This document shows, piece after piece, positions 26,841 through 35,195 of a stretch of 64,000 bases of DNA. Source of the stretch: Mycolicibacterium setense (lineage in GTDB: Bacteria; Actinomycetota; Actinomycetes; Mycobacteriales; Mycobacteriaceae); the NCBI RefSeq assembly GCF_000805385.1, contig NZ_JTJW01000008.1, forward strand, positions 806,001 through 870,000, written 5' to 3'. The translations under genes and the position numbers were made by a program. Position 1 is the first letter of the stretch, and each line of letters begins with the position of its first letter. The notes beneath the pieces are model-generated. The model was not told the DNA's origin. It ran no database searches and was given only the letters and a program-made list of their open reading frames with translations.

Positions 26841-28208
26841 CTAGATGAAGCGGCCAGGGCCGGTACGGAACGCGTAGAGCCCCATGACGGCGTCCTCGGG
26901 AACCTCGTACGGCGTGGCCACCTCGTCGATGGTGGGGCCGATCTTGGCCGCCACCTCGGCCAATTTCGTGCGATCGAGACCGTAAACGTCGATTGCGTTT
27001 CCGCCGATGTACTTGCGCACATCCTGGGGGTCAATGTCGTTGAACGTGAACCGGATAGCTTCCCTGGTGTCGGGCCAGGTTCCCTCCGCGTGCGGATAGT
27101 CGTCGCCCCACATGACCTTGTCGGTGAGGCCCTTCTCGACTCCCAGCTTCGCCTCCCAATTGGACATGAAACTGGCGCCGATGAAGCAGTTGCGTTTGAA
27201 GTACTCCGATGGCGGCATGGACAGTGCCGCACGAACCCATTCACCGGTTCGCGAGTGGTAGAGGCCGTCCATGTCGTCCATGACCTCCGGCGCCCAATCC
27301 ATCCACTGTTCGGTGAGCACCAGCTTCAGTTTGGAATGGCGCTCGAACACGCCGCCGAGGATCATCACCCAGACCCCGCGACGGGTCCGGAACAGCGTCT
27401 CCATCATGTACATCGCCTGGGCGCCCTCCCCCTCGTAGGGGTAGTGCTCACCCCCACCGCCGTGCGTGTTGAGCGACATTCCGGTTTCTTCGCATATCGA
27501 CCAAAGCGGCTCCCAGATCGGATCGTTCAACATCGGGATGTCATTGCGGGGAGCGGGCAGGTTGATACCTCGCAGGCCCGCCTCGGCCGCCCACTTGACC
27601 TCACGGACACAGGCAGCCGGGTCGGAGATCGGGATGTGGGCGATGCCGGCGCTGCGCTCGGGGGCCGTCGACACGAAATCGGCGAGCCACCGGTTGTAGA
27701 TACGAACCCCGAGGTCCTCCAGGCGGTCGTATTTCGAGTCACCCCAACTGATGAGGCCCGTCGTCGAGAAAGGAATCGACTCCCCGTTGAGCCCGCCGTG
27801 ATAGATCACGGATGCGGCGACACCCTGTTCGTCCATGTCGGCAAGCCGTGCCTCCGGGTCCTGAAGACCGGGAACGAAACTGTGCTCGTAGCTGCGGTTC
27901 AGAAAACCCAGATCCATCTGGTCCGGATTGCGAATGCCCGCGGTCTTGGCGAAGTCCTCGGCCTGGGACTGATCCAGTGACCAGTTCTCGTCATAGCCCT
28001 TGTCGCCGGCTTTGGACGATCGCAACGAGAACATGCCGTGCTTTTCCATCTCTGCGACGAACTCATCGAATTCGTCGAGGTATTTCGGTTCGCAGTACTG
28101 CCGCAGCTGGTTCTTGAGCGACGGTCCGACGTGGCTGTCCGTCGAGACCACGATGTAGGGCTCCTCCGATACGCCATCGGTACCGGAGTGGGGCGGTTGC
28201 TGCACCAT
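26841..28208 (-). CDS. amidohydrolase 2 family (ACMSD/LigW-like)
   Basis: A 455-residue paralogue of the gene at 16367. The N-terminal metal site reads STDSHVG near residue 22. SLNTHGGG near 235 and WGDDYPHAEGTW near 360 carry further metal and acid residues. The function may be hydrolysis or decarboxylation of a cyclic or aromatic acid. It is transcribed first in the minus-strand run, from shared-type promoter 3, with the TetR gene divergent from it. Confidence 0.84.
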   Translation of the reverse strand: MVQQPPHSGTDGVSEEPYIVVSTDSHVGPSLKNQLRQYCEPKYLDEFDEFVAEMEKHGMFSLRSSKAGDKGYDENWSLDQSQAEDFAKTAGIRNPDQMDLGFLNRSYEHSFVPGLQDPEARLADMDEQGVAASVIYHGGLNGESIPFSTTGLISWGDSKYDRLEDLGVRIYNRWLADFVSTAPERSAGIAHIPISDPAACVREVKWAAEAGLRGINLPAPRNDIPMLNDPIWEPLWSICEETGMSLNTHGGGGEHYPYEGEGAQAMYMMETLFRTRRGVWVMILGGVFERHSKLKLVLTEQWMDWAPEVMDDMDGLYHSRTGEWVRAALSMPPSEYFKRNCFIGASFMSNWEAKLGVEKGLTDKVMWGDDYPHAEGTWPDTREAIRFTFNDIDPQDVRKYIGGNAIDVYGLDRTKLAEVAAKIGPTIDEVATPYEVPEDAVMGLYAFRTGPGRFI

Positions 28209-28249
28209 GCTTGTCCCTCGCAGGTTTCGAGATCGTCTGATGTGGGCGC

Positions 28250-28291
28250 TGTGATGCTAACCACACTCGAGCCCAATGTGCAACGGTGTTA
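28250..28291 (-). promoter_or_regulatory. shared-type promoter/operator 3, upstream of amidohydrolase
   Basis: On the minus strand the -35 TTGCAC (28283-28278) and -10 TAGCAT (28259-28254) are 18 bp apart. The 16-bp core TGTGGTTAGCATCACA occupies 28265-28250, identical to those at 15118 and 16252. TAAC-ACC-GTTG (28291-28281) overlaps the -35. The expected start of transcription is about 40 nt before the ATG at 28208. Confidence 0.7.
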
Positions 28292-28320
28292 TACATTTGA
28301 ATCACCGTGGCAAATATCGC

Positions 28321-28347
28321 TCACTGTGGCATAACTGAGTACAGTGA
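28321..28347. promoter_or_regulatory. inverted repeat TCACTGT-N13-ACAGTGA at TetR start
   Basis: Seven-bp arms at 28321-28327 and 28341-28347 flank a -10-like CATAACT and enclose the GTG start of the TetR gene. The start would be leaderless or nearly so. The repeat fits autorepression. Confidence 0.5.
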
Positions 28348-28997
28348 CACCCATGGCCTCACGCGCCCTGCAGCGAACCCGCGCGCACGTACTCGATGCT
28401 GCCCGCGACTTCGTCGAACAACACGGTGTCGAACAGCTGTCCATGCGCCGCCTCGCCGACGAAGCCGGCGTCAGCGTCCGCACGCTCTACAACCACTTCG
28501 GCGACAAAGAAGGCCTACTGGCCGCCCTCATCCAACGCTCGCTCGACTCCATGGACGTTGCCGTACACCAACTCTCGGCGACCGACCCGATCGAACGAAT
28601 CTGGGAAGCCATCACCTTGTCGATCCACAAAGTCGTCGCCGACATTCCGAAAGCTGTCGTGCGTGCCGTCCTCATGGACGACCGGCTCCTCGACCAGGTG
28701 AATCTGCGCTGGAGCGGCTGGGACCTCATCGTCACCGAGATCAGAGCCGCCACCCGACGCGGCGCACTGCGCGACGACATCGATCCCGACGTCCTCGCCG
28801 ACCATGCCGCGATGGTGCTGTTCCACCTCCAACGCCGATGGACCGCCGGCGACATCACCGCCGAGCAACTGCGCGCCGGCGCACTGCACGCTTTCGACAT
28901 CTGCCTACTGGCCATCGCCCGGCCACGCGCGCGCACCGACATCCTGGCCCATGCCAACTCGATGCTCTCAACCGAGCAAACCGCCGCAGAAGCCTGA
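28344..28997 (+). CDS. TetR-family transcriptional regulator
   Basis: A 217-residue TetR repressor. The HTH is VEQLSMRRLADEAGVSVRTLYNHFGDKEGLL, about residues 33-63, and the rest is an all-helical ligand domain. GTG 28344 is used; ATG 28353 is three codons in. It is divergent from the amidohydrolase at 26841-28208, whose promoter core recurs at two other places, so this is the best local candidate for the regulator of all three. That link is inferred from position. Confidence 0.87.
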   Translation: MTPMASRALQRTRAHVLDAARDFVEQHGVEQLSMRRLADEAGVSVRTLYNHFGDKEGLLAALIQRSLDSMDVAVHQLSATDPIERIWEAITLSIHKVVADIPKAVVRAVLMDDRLLDQVNLRWSGWDLIVTEIRAATRRGALRDDIDPDVLADHAAMVLFHLQRRWTAGDITAEQLRAGALHAFDICLLAIARPRARTDILAHANSMLSTEQTAAEA

Positions 28998-29028
28998 TCC
29001 GCCCGGCCTTCCCGGTTACCGTCGAACC

Positions 29029-29586
29029 GTGCTCTGGACCCCGCGCAGCCCCACGCAGACCCGCATCCTCGATGCGGCACTGGAGCTGATCGCCGATCAT
29101 GGTGTCAGCGGAACCTCGCTGCAGATGATCGCGGACGCGATCGGGGTCACGAAAGCCGCTGTCTACCACCAGTTCAAGACCAAAGAAGCCATCGTCATCG
29201 CACTCACCGAGCGTGAACTCGGCCAGTTGGAGGACGCGCTCGAGGCCGCCGAGGCCGAAGGGTCGCCCACCCGCGCCCGCGAGCTCCTACTCACCCGGGT
29301 GGTCGAGATGGCCGTATCGCGTCGACGCGCCACCAGCACACTGCAGTTCGACCCGGTCGTGGTGCGGTTGCTGGCCGAACACGAACCTTTCCAACAGTTC
29401 ATCGATCGGCTCTACGCGGCGATGTTGGGTGATCAGTCGGGCAACGCGGCCCGCGTTCATGCGGCAGTGCTGTCCGGCCTGATCAGCGCCGCGGTGATGC
29501 ATCCCCTGGTGGCCGATATCGACGACGACACGCTGCGCGCCGAGTTGCTGCAGACGATGCGGCGGATTCTGGTCCTACCCGGCTGA
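29029..29586 (+). CDS. TetR-family transcriptional regulator
   Basis: A 185-residue TetR repressor with the HTH GVSGTSLQMIADAIGVTKAAVYHQFKTKEA at about residues 24-53. I chose GTG 29029, since the frame upstream merely shadows the previous TetR gene. It follows that gene by 31 bp, so the two are probably co-transcribed. Its last 12 bp overlap the 3' end of the convergent meaB. It is a candidate for the regulator of the GAGAATG palindromes near the acyl-CoA genes. Confidence 0.85.
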   Translation: MLWTPRSPTQTRILDAALELIADHGVSGTSLQMIADAIGVTKAAVYHQFKTKEAIVIALTERELGQLEDALEAAEAEGSPTRARELLLTRVVEMAVSRRRATSTLQFDPVVVRLLAEHEPFQQFIDRLYAAMLGDQSGNAARVHAAVLSGLISAAVMHPLVADIDDDTLRAELLQTMRRILVLPG

Positions 29587-30453
29587 ATCGGCGACCAGAT
29601 TCGCCGCGGCGCTGTACGGATCGGTGGTGCCGTCGGCGACGGCGGCGGCCAACCGATCCAGCTCGGCGTGGTTGCGCAGCAATGTCTGCGCCAGCGAGAG
29701 AATCTGGGTGCGGGCCCGTGCCGTGCGCCGCGCGGGGGTGTCGGACCGGTGGTGGGCGTCGATGGCCTCCACCAGCTCGGCCAAACCCTCCCCCTGTGCC
29801 GCAACAAGTTTGAGCACCGGAACGGTGGCCTCAGCCCTCAGATCGCGGGCCGTCTGGTCGGCGCCTTCGCGGTCGGCCTTGTTCACCACCACCAGATCGG
29901 CGACTTCCAGCAGACCGGCCTTGGCGGCCTGCACGGCATCTCCCGCACCGGGATTCAGGATCACCACGGTCGGATCGGCGATCGCGGCGATCTCGATCTC
30001 TGACTGCCCCACACCCACGGTCTCCAGGACGATCAGATCGTAGGAAAGCGCGGCCAGTAGCCGGATCGCGGCAGGCACCGCGGCGGCAAGCCCGCCGAGG
30101 TGCCCACGGGTGGCCACCGACCGGATGAGCACGTCGGGGTCGTTGATGTGGGCGGCCATCCGGATCCGGTCACCGAGCAGCGCGCCACCGCTGTAGGGGG
30201 ATGACGGGTCCACCGCAAGCACCGCGACCCGCATCCCGCGCTCGCGGTACGCACCGACCAGAGCGCCGACCGTCGTCGACTTTCCTGCCCCCGGCGGCCC
30301 GGTGACCCCGATGACGCGCGGCGACGCGGGGCCGAGCACCGCGAGAACCTCATCCCGGTGCTCGCTTTCGACCAAGCTCAGCAACCGACCGACGGCGCGC
30401 TGAGATCCATCGCGCGCCGCGGTGATGAGCTCTTCGATGTTGTGCTTCGTCAT
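29575..30453 (-). CDS. meaB: MeaB-type GTPase chaperone of B12-dependent mutase
   Basis: A 292-residue G3E GTPase of the MeaB/ArgK type, which loads and protects B12-dependent acyl-CoA mutases. The Walker A is GPPGAGKST near residue 52, the Mg-binding DPSSPYSGGALLGDRIRM near 85, the ETVGVGQSE segment near 144 and the base-binding NKAD near 190. ATG 30453 is preferred over an upstream start at 30549, which lies in the thiolase gene. It serves presumably the mutase encoded 10 kb away at 39989-41991. The thiolase gene ends 26 bp upstream. Confidence 0.9.
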   Translation of the reverse strand: MTKHNIEELITAARDGSQRAVGRLLSLVESEHRDEVLAVLGPASPRVIGVTGPPGAGKSTTVGALVGAYRERGMRVAVLAVDPSSPYSGGALLGDRIRMAAHINDPDVLIRSVATRGHLGGLAAAVPAAIRLLAALSYDLIVLETVGVGQSEIEIAAIADPTVVILNPGAGDAVQAAKAGLLEVADLVVVNKADREGADQTARDLRAEATVPVLKLVAAQGEGLAELVEAIDAHHRSDTPARRTARARTQILSLAQTLLRNHAELDRLAAAVADGTTDPYSAAANLVADSAG

Positions 30454-30479
30454 TGGGAAAAAGCCTACGGCGCTGTATT

Positions 30480-31655
30480 TCATGTCGCCGCCGGGGCGGC
30501 TCCGTCCACCTCGATGACGGTCGCCGAGCCCATCCCGCCTCCCGCGCACATCGCGGCCACCCCGATGCCACCGCCGCGCCGGCGCAGTTCATGGACCATG
30601 GTGACCAGCATCCGTGCCCCGGTGGCCGCCACCGGATGCCCCAGCGAGCACCCGCTGCCGCTGACATTGACGATCTCCGGATCGATGTCGAGAAGCTTGA
30701 TGGTGGCCACACACATCGCCGCGAAAGCCTCGTTGATCTCAAACAGGTCCACATCTGTCAATGAAAGCCCCGCCCTGCCAAGAGCTTTGGTGATCGCCTC
30801 CACCGGCGCCAGGCCGGTGAAAGCCGGGTCGACGCCGACTGAAGCCCAGGACTTGATGGTGGCCAGGGCAGGTAGCCCGAGGCCGTCGCTGGCGATGGTC
30901 AGCAGCGCCGCCGCATCGTTGGCGCCGCAAGCATTGCCCGCGGTGATGGAGAACCCGTCGATCTCCGGGTGCAGCGGCTTGAGCGCGGCCAGCTTCTCCA
31001 GGGTGGTGTCACGGCGCGGGTGTTCGTCGGTGTCGAACAAGCCGTGCGGAGTGTCGATGGCGACGATCTCGTCGGCGAACCGGCCCTCGTCGATGGCCGC
31101 GATCGCCTTGCGATGCGAGCCCAATGCCCACCGGTCCATCTCCTCGCGACTCACCCCGGCCTTGACCGCGGCGTTCCAGCCGACCGTGATGGACATGTCC
31201 ATGTTCGGGGCGTCCGGCCGATCCGGATGAGTGGGCGGGAACCAGTTCACCCACTCGGCGTCCTTGGCGCTGCCGGCGGCCCGGATGAACCGAGGTGAGG
31301 TGGAGGCCGAGTTCACCCCGCCGGCCAGAATCAACTGGTCCATGCCCGCACGGATTCCGGCGGCCGCACTCTGCACCGCGGCCTGCCCCGCCGCACAGTG
31401 CCGGTTGTTGGACAGGCCGGGCACCGCCGTCAACCCGGCGGTGATCGCGGCATGACGGGCGATGACGCCGCCGCCGTACAACCCCTCACCCAGGATCAGG
31501 TCGTCGATCGAACCGGTGAGGTCAGCGGGAACGTCCTCCAATGCAGCTCGCACCACATGGTCGGCCAGCGCATACGCGTCGGTATCTCGCAGCGTGCCCT
31601 TCTTGGCGGTGCCGATAGGGGTACGCAATGCGGACACGATGACGGCTTCAGGCAT
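30480..31655 (-). CDS. acetyl-CoA acyltransferase (thiolase)
   Basis: A 391-residue thiolase that cleaves 3-ketoacyl-CoA in the last step of beta-oxidation, or works in reverse. The nucleophilic cysteine is in NNRHCAAGQA near residue 88. GNACGANDAAA near 310 replaces the usual GNSSGIND. The histidine is in GCSLGHPVAATG near 346 and the second cysteine in CAGGGMG near 377. Substitution near the active site suggests an unusual acyl chain. It is divergent from an SDR operon, with a palindrome in the shared promoter. Confidence 0.9.
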   Translation of the reverse strand: MPEAVIVSALRTPIGTAKKGTLRDTDAYALADHVVRAALEDVPADLTGSIDDLILGEGLYGGGVIARHAAITAGLTAVPGLSNNRHCAAGQAAVQSAAAGIRAGMDQLILAGGVNSASTSPRFIRAAGSAKDAEWVNWFPPTHPDRPDAPNMDMSITVGWNAAVKAGVSREEMDRWALGSHRKAIAAIDEGRFADEIVAIDTPHGLFDTDEHPRRDTTLEKLAALKPLHPEIDGFSITAGNACGANDAAALLTIASDGLGLPALATIKSWASVGVDPAFTGLAPVEAITKALGRAGLSLTDVDLFEINEAFAAMCVATIKLLDIDPEIVNVSGSGCSLGHPVAATGARMLVTMVHELRRRGGGIGVAAMCAGGGMGSATVIEVDGAAPAAT

Positions 31656-31682
31656 TGATCTGCTCCCTGGTTCACCCGGTAA

Positions 31683-31697
31683 GAGAATGCTATTCTC
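31683..31697. promoter_or_regulatory. 15-bp palindrome GAGAATGCTATTCTC
   Basis: A perfect 6-3-6 inverted repeat in the 79-bp gap between the divergent thiolase and SDR genes. It contains TANNNT-type -10 boxes on both strands (TATTCT on plus, TAGCAT on minus), so a bound repressor would block both promoters. Confidence 0.7.
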
Positions 31698-31734
31698 GCA
31701 GCCAGAGAGTCACAGTTGCAAGAAGGGGAACCGT

Positions 31735-32499
31735 ATGCAAATCGCCGGTAGTTCCGCGATCGTCGTCGGCGGCGCAGGCGGCCTGGGCGAGGCGACCGTC
31801 CGCCGCCTGCAGGCCGCAGGCGCCAAGGTGGTCGTCGCAGACCTCGCCGACGAGAAGGGCACCGCGCTGGAGAAGGAGTTGGGTGTGCGCTACGTGCCCA
31901 CCGACGCCACCTCCGAGGAATCCGTGCTGGCCGCCATCGCCGAGGCGGAAGCCCTCGGCCCGTTGCGGATCTCGGTGGACACCCACGGCGGTCCCGCCGC
32001 AGGAGGCCGGCTGGTCGGCAAGGACGGGTCGCCGCTGGACCTCGACGGCTTCAAGAAGACCATCGAGTTTTATCTGACCGCGGTGTTCAACGTGATGCGG
32101 CTGTCGGCCGCGGCCATCGCCAAGGCCGAACCTTTGGAGGAAGGCGGCCGCGGCGTCATCGTCAACACCGCCTCGATCGCCGGGTACGAGGGCCAGATCG
32201 GCCAACTGCCCTACTCTGCCGCCAAGGGCGGCGTGTTGGGCATGACGCTCGTGGCCGCACGTGACCTGTCTCCGTTGGGCATCCGGGTCTGCACCATCGC
32301 TCCCGGCACCATCAACACCCCGGCCTACGGCAAGGCCGCCGACCAGCTCGAGCAGTACTGGGGTCCGCAGGTGCCGTTCCCCAAGCGCATGGGTCGCTCC
32401 ACCGAGTACGCCCAGCTGGCTCAGAGCATCATCGAAAACGACTACCTCAACGGCGAAATCATCCGTCTCGATGGGGCATTGCGCTTCCCGCCCAAGTAA
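31735..32499 (+). CDS. SDR family 3-hydroxyacyl-CoA dehydrogenase-like (HSD10 type)
   Basis: A 254-residue SDR resembling type II 3-hydroxyacyl-CoA dehydrogenases. The cofactor loop is GGAGGLG near residue 13, the serine is in NTASIAGYEGQ near 144 and YSAAKGG near 159. The NNAG motif is replaced by DTHGGPA. It would make the 3-ketoacyl-CoA for the divergent thiolase. I chose ATG 31735, preceded by AAGAAGGGG; the frame upstream overlaps the thiolase gene. Confidence 0.86.
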   Translation: MQIAGSSAIVVGGAGGLGEATVRRLQAAGAKVVVADLADEKGTALEKELGVRYVPTDATSEESVLAAIAEAEALGPLRISVDTHGGPAAGGRLVGKDGSPLDLDGFKKTIEFYLTAVFNVMRLSAAAIAKAEPLEEGGRGVIVNTASIAGYEGQIGQLPYSAAKGGVLGMTLVAARDLSPLGIRVCTIAPGTINTPAYGKAADQLEQYWGPQVPFPKRMGRSTEYAQLAQSIIENDYLNGEIIRLDGALRFPPK

Positions 32500-32511
32500 T
32501 AGTCTGTCGCG

Positions 32512-33252
32512 ATGAACCTGACCGGAAAGGTCGCCTTCGTTGCCGGCGCCAGCCGCGGCATCGGTGCCACCATCGCTGCCGCGCTGGCCGCCGAGGGTGC
32601 CGCAGTGGCCGTGGCGGCCCGTTCCGAACAACCGGGCAAGCTGCCCGGCACCATCGGCTCGGTAGCCGCATCCATCAACGATGCGGGCGGGAGGGCGCTG
32701 CCGGTCGCCTGTGACGTCACCGACGAGGACTCGGTGAACAAGGCTGTCGCAACGGCGGTTTCGGAATTCGGCGGCATCGACATCCTGGTCGCCAATGCCG
32801 GCGTCCTTTGGCTCGGGCCCATCGAGACCACGCCGCTCAAACGCTGGCAGCTCTGCCTCGACGTCAACCTCACCGGGGTGTTTCTGGTGACCAAGGCCGT
32901 CATCCCCGAGGTCCGCAAACGTGGCGGAGGGTCCCTTGTCGCGATCACCACCACCGGAGTCGACATGATCGAGCACGGCGCCAACGCCTACTGGGTGTCC
33001 AAGGCTGCCGCCGAACGCCTGTATCTCGGACTGGCCGCCGACCTGCGTGCTGACAATATCGCGGTCAACTGCCTGAGCCCGTCACGCGTGGTGCTCACCG
33101 AGGGTTGGCAGGCCGGCGGCAGCGGACTGCGGATCCCGCCCGAGATGGTCGAGCCGCCGGAGGCGATGGGCCGCGCAGCGGTGCGCCTGGCCGGTCAAGA
33201 TGCCGGCGGCGTCACCGGTACGGTGCAGCGTTCGGAGGCGCTCACCTTCTAG
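32512..33252 (+). CDS. SDR family oxidoreductase
   Basis: A 246-residue SDR with GASRGIGATIAAAL near residue 12, a KLPGT insert near 42, NAGVLWLGP near 97 and a YWVSKAAAERL segment near 161. It resembles the partner at 42260 in the KLPGT insert, which marks a subgroup often linked to acyl-CoA pathways. It starts 12 bp after the previous SDR, so it shares its promoter. A long-stem hairpin follows its stop. Confidence 0.86.
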   Translation: MNLTGKVAFVAGASRGIGATIAAALAAEGAAVAVAARSEQPGKLPGTIGSVAASINDAGGRALPVACDVTDEDSVNKAVATAVSEFGGIDILVANAGVLWLGPIETTPLKRWQLCLDVNLTGVFLVTKAVIPEVRKRGGGSLVAITTTGVDMIEHGANAYWVSKAAAERLYLGLAADLRADNIAVNCLSPSRVVLTEGWQAGGSGLRIPPEMVEPPEAMGRAAVRLAGQDAGGVTGTVQRSEALTF

Positions 33253-33266
33253 GAATCACGCCCAGC

Positions 33267-33313
33267 GGCCACCTATGGCACGTTCTTCACAGATCCGTGT
33301 GCCATAGGTGGCC
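33267..33313. terminator. 15-bp stem hairpin between convergent genes
   Basis: The arms GGCCACCTATGGCAC (33267-33281) and its exact complement (33299-33313) enclose a 17-nt loop. No U-tract follows on either strand. It lies between the SDR stop (33252) and the enoyl-CoA hydratase stop (33338), as expected for a two-way terminator or mRNA 3'-end stabiliser. A related hairpin lies at 44925. Confidence 0.65.
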
Positions 33314-33337
33314 ACTCGGGCCAGAGAATCAGCGAGT

Positions 33338-34102
33338 TCAGCTCTTCGCGATCAGCCCGTCAACGATGCGATTGAAATCAGCGGTGCCGAACGATACGTA
33401 CTCGGCGAGGTTGGCGTAATCCAGCGACGCCATCACCTGCTGCTCGAGCTGGATGTTCATCAACCGTTTGGTGGCCTCGACCGCCTGCTTGGGCAGATCC
33501 ATGAGCTTTTTGGCACACGCGATCGCCTCCGCCAGCGGATCCTCGACCACATGATTGGCCAGGCCCAGTTCGACCGCCCGCTGCGCCTTGATCCGCACAC
33601 CGGTGAGGGCAAACTCCTTGGCCTGCAACAGCGAAATCTGCGAGCCCCACACCAGCGGACCACCGTCGGCGGCCACCAGGCCGATCTGCACGTGCGGATC
33701 GGCGAAGTGTGCGTTCTCGGCCATGTAGACCACGTCGGACAGCGCGGCCAGGCTGCAGCCCAGCCCAACGGCAGGCCCGTTCACCGCGGCGATCAACGGG
33801 ATGCGGCAGCGCACCATGCCGATGACCAGGTCGCGGCCGTGCTTGATCGTCTTCTGGCGCAAGGCTTCATCGCGCCGCAACTCATCCAGGTAGTTGAAGT
33901 CACCACCGGCCGAGAACGCCCGCCCCGCACCGGTGATCACCGCCGCGCGCGCATCGGCATCCTCGTTGAGCGCCTCCCACAGCCGGGCCAGTCCGACGTG
34001 CAGGTTGTCGTTGACCGCGTTCAGGGCGTCGGGACGGTTCAGCGTGATGATGCGCAGCGCACCGTCTGCCCGCACATCGATTTCGTCTGGCATTCCGTAC
34101 AT
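33338..34102 (-). CDS. enoyl-CoA hydratase/isomerase
   Basis: A 254-residue crotonase that hydrates or isomerises an enoyl-CoA. The oxyanion segment AFSAGGDFNYLDEL is near residue 62 and NGPAVGLGCSLAAL near 106. Glu/Asp positions are replaced by ADPHVQIGLVAADGG near 132, so hydratase activity is not certain. I chose ATG 34102, which leaves a 4-bp gap to the acyl-CoA dehydrogenase. It is the last gene of a fadD-fadE-fadE-echA operon. Confidence 0.87.
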   Translation of the reverse strand: MYGMPDEIDVRADGALRIITLNRPDALNAVNDNLHVGLARLWEALNEDADARAAVITGAGRAFSAGGDFNYLDELRRDEALRQKTIKHGRDLVIGMVRCRIPLIAAVNGPAVGLGCSLAALSDVVYMAENAHFADPHVQIGLVAADGGPLVWGSQISLLQAKEFALTGVRIKAQRAVELGLANHVVEDPLAEAIACAKKLMDLPKQAVEATKRLMNIQLEQQVMASLDYANLAEYVSFGTADFNRIVDGLIAKS

Positions 34103-34106
34103 CTGA

Positions 34107-35195
34107 CTAAACTCCCAGTCCGAGGATTCGTGAGGCGATGATGTTCTTCTGGATCTGCGACGTACCACCCATGACACTCTGCGCGCGACTGTAGAGATAG
34201 GCGCTCAGCAGTTCGGGATCCTTGGTGCCGGTCACCGCGAGCGCGGCATGCCCGACGGACTGCTCGACCCACGTCATGAGCAGCTTGTCCAGCGAGCCCT
34301 CCGGACCGTGCTTGAGTCCATCGAGCTGTTCGGACAGCCGCCTGCGCACATGCAGCCGCAACATCTCGGCCTGCACACCGGCCCAGGCGAGATCCTCTGG
34401 GACCTTTCCGTCCACCCGAGACGCCATCTCGCGCACCAGTTTTCCGTAGCGCGCCGAGTAGCCGAGGGTCGAGGGTTCACGCTCGTGGCTGACCACCGTC
34501 ATGGCCAGGCGCCAACCGTCACCGGGCTCACCGACCATCTGTGAGGCCGGCACCACCGCGCCGTCGAATGCCACCTGGCCGAACTCCGTGGTGACACCGT
34601 TGATCATCTGCAGCGGCCGCTGCTCGATGCTGTCCTGGTGCATCGACACGATGAACGCCGAGATGCCTTTATGTCTTGCCACATCCTTGTCCGTGCGGGC
34701 CAGTACCAGACACCAGTCGGCCACGTCCGAGTAGCTGGTCCAGATCTTGTGCCCGTTGATGATGTAGTTGTCGCCGTCGCGCGTCGCCGTCGTGGTCAGC
34801 GAGGCCAGGTCCGAACCGGCACCGGGCTCCGAGAAGCCTTGGCACCAGCGCTCGGTGCCGTTGATCATCCCCGGCAGGAATCGCTGCTGCAGTTCCTTGC
34901 TGCCGTGGTGCCCGAGACCGACAACCAAGTAGCCGAGGCTGGGCCGCGGCGGGGCTCCGGCCCGGGCCAGCTCCTCGTCGACGATCACATCGTAGACGGG
35001 CGGCAGGTCCTGGCCACCGAACTCCTTGGGCCACGAGGTGCCGAAAAACCCTGCGGCATAGAGGGCTTGATGCCACTCCCCCATCCGGGCCCAGTAATCG
35101 TCGCCTGACGCCTTGAACGATGCGGCGTTGTCCGCCAACCAGGCCCGAAGGCGGTCCCGGAAAGCAGCTTCCTCGGTTGAATCACGAAAGTCCAA
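34107..35195 (-). CDS. acyl-CoA dehydrogenase, large partner
   Basis: A 362-residue FAD-dependent dehydrogenase that forms an alpha-beta double bond in an acyl-CoA. GFSEPGAGSDLASLTTTA near residue 120 contacts FAD. KIWTSYSDVADW near 148 and the C-terminal QSVMGGTSQIQKNIIASRILG are typical. The usual catalytic Glu is not in its standard C-terminal position. It overlaps a shorter dehydrogenase by 14 bp, a layout seen in alpha2beta2 steroid enzymes such as FadE28-FadE29. The start is a TTG after GGAGGT. Confidence 0.88.
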   Translation of the reverse strand: MDFRDSTEEAAFRDRLRAWLADNAASFKASGDDYWARMGEWHQALYAAGFFGTSWPKEFGGQDLPPVYDVIVDEELARAGAPPRPSLGYLVVGLGHHGSKELQQRFLPGMINGTERWCQGFSEPGAGSDLASLTTTATRDGDNYIINGHKIWTSYSDVADWCLVLARTDKDVARHKGISAFIVSMHQDSIEQRPLQMINGVTTEFGQVAFDGAVVPASQMVGEPGDGWRLAMTVVSHEREPSTLGYSARYGKLVREMASRVDGKVPEDLAWAGVQAEMLRLHVRRRLSEQLDGLKHGPEGSLDKLLMTWVEQSVGHAALAVTGTKDPELLSAYLYSRAQSVMGGTSQIQKNIIASRILGLGV

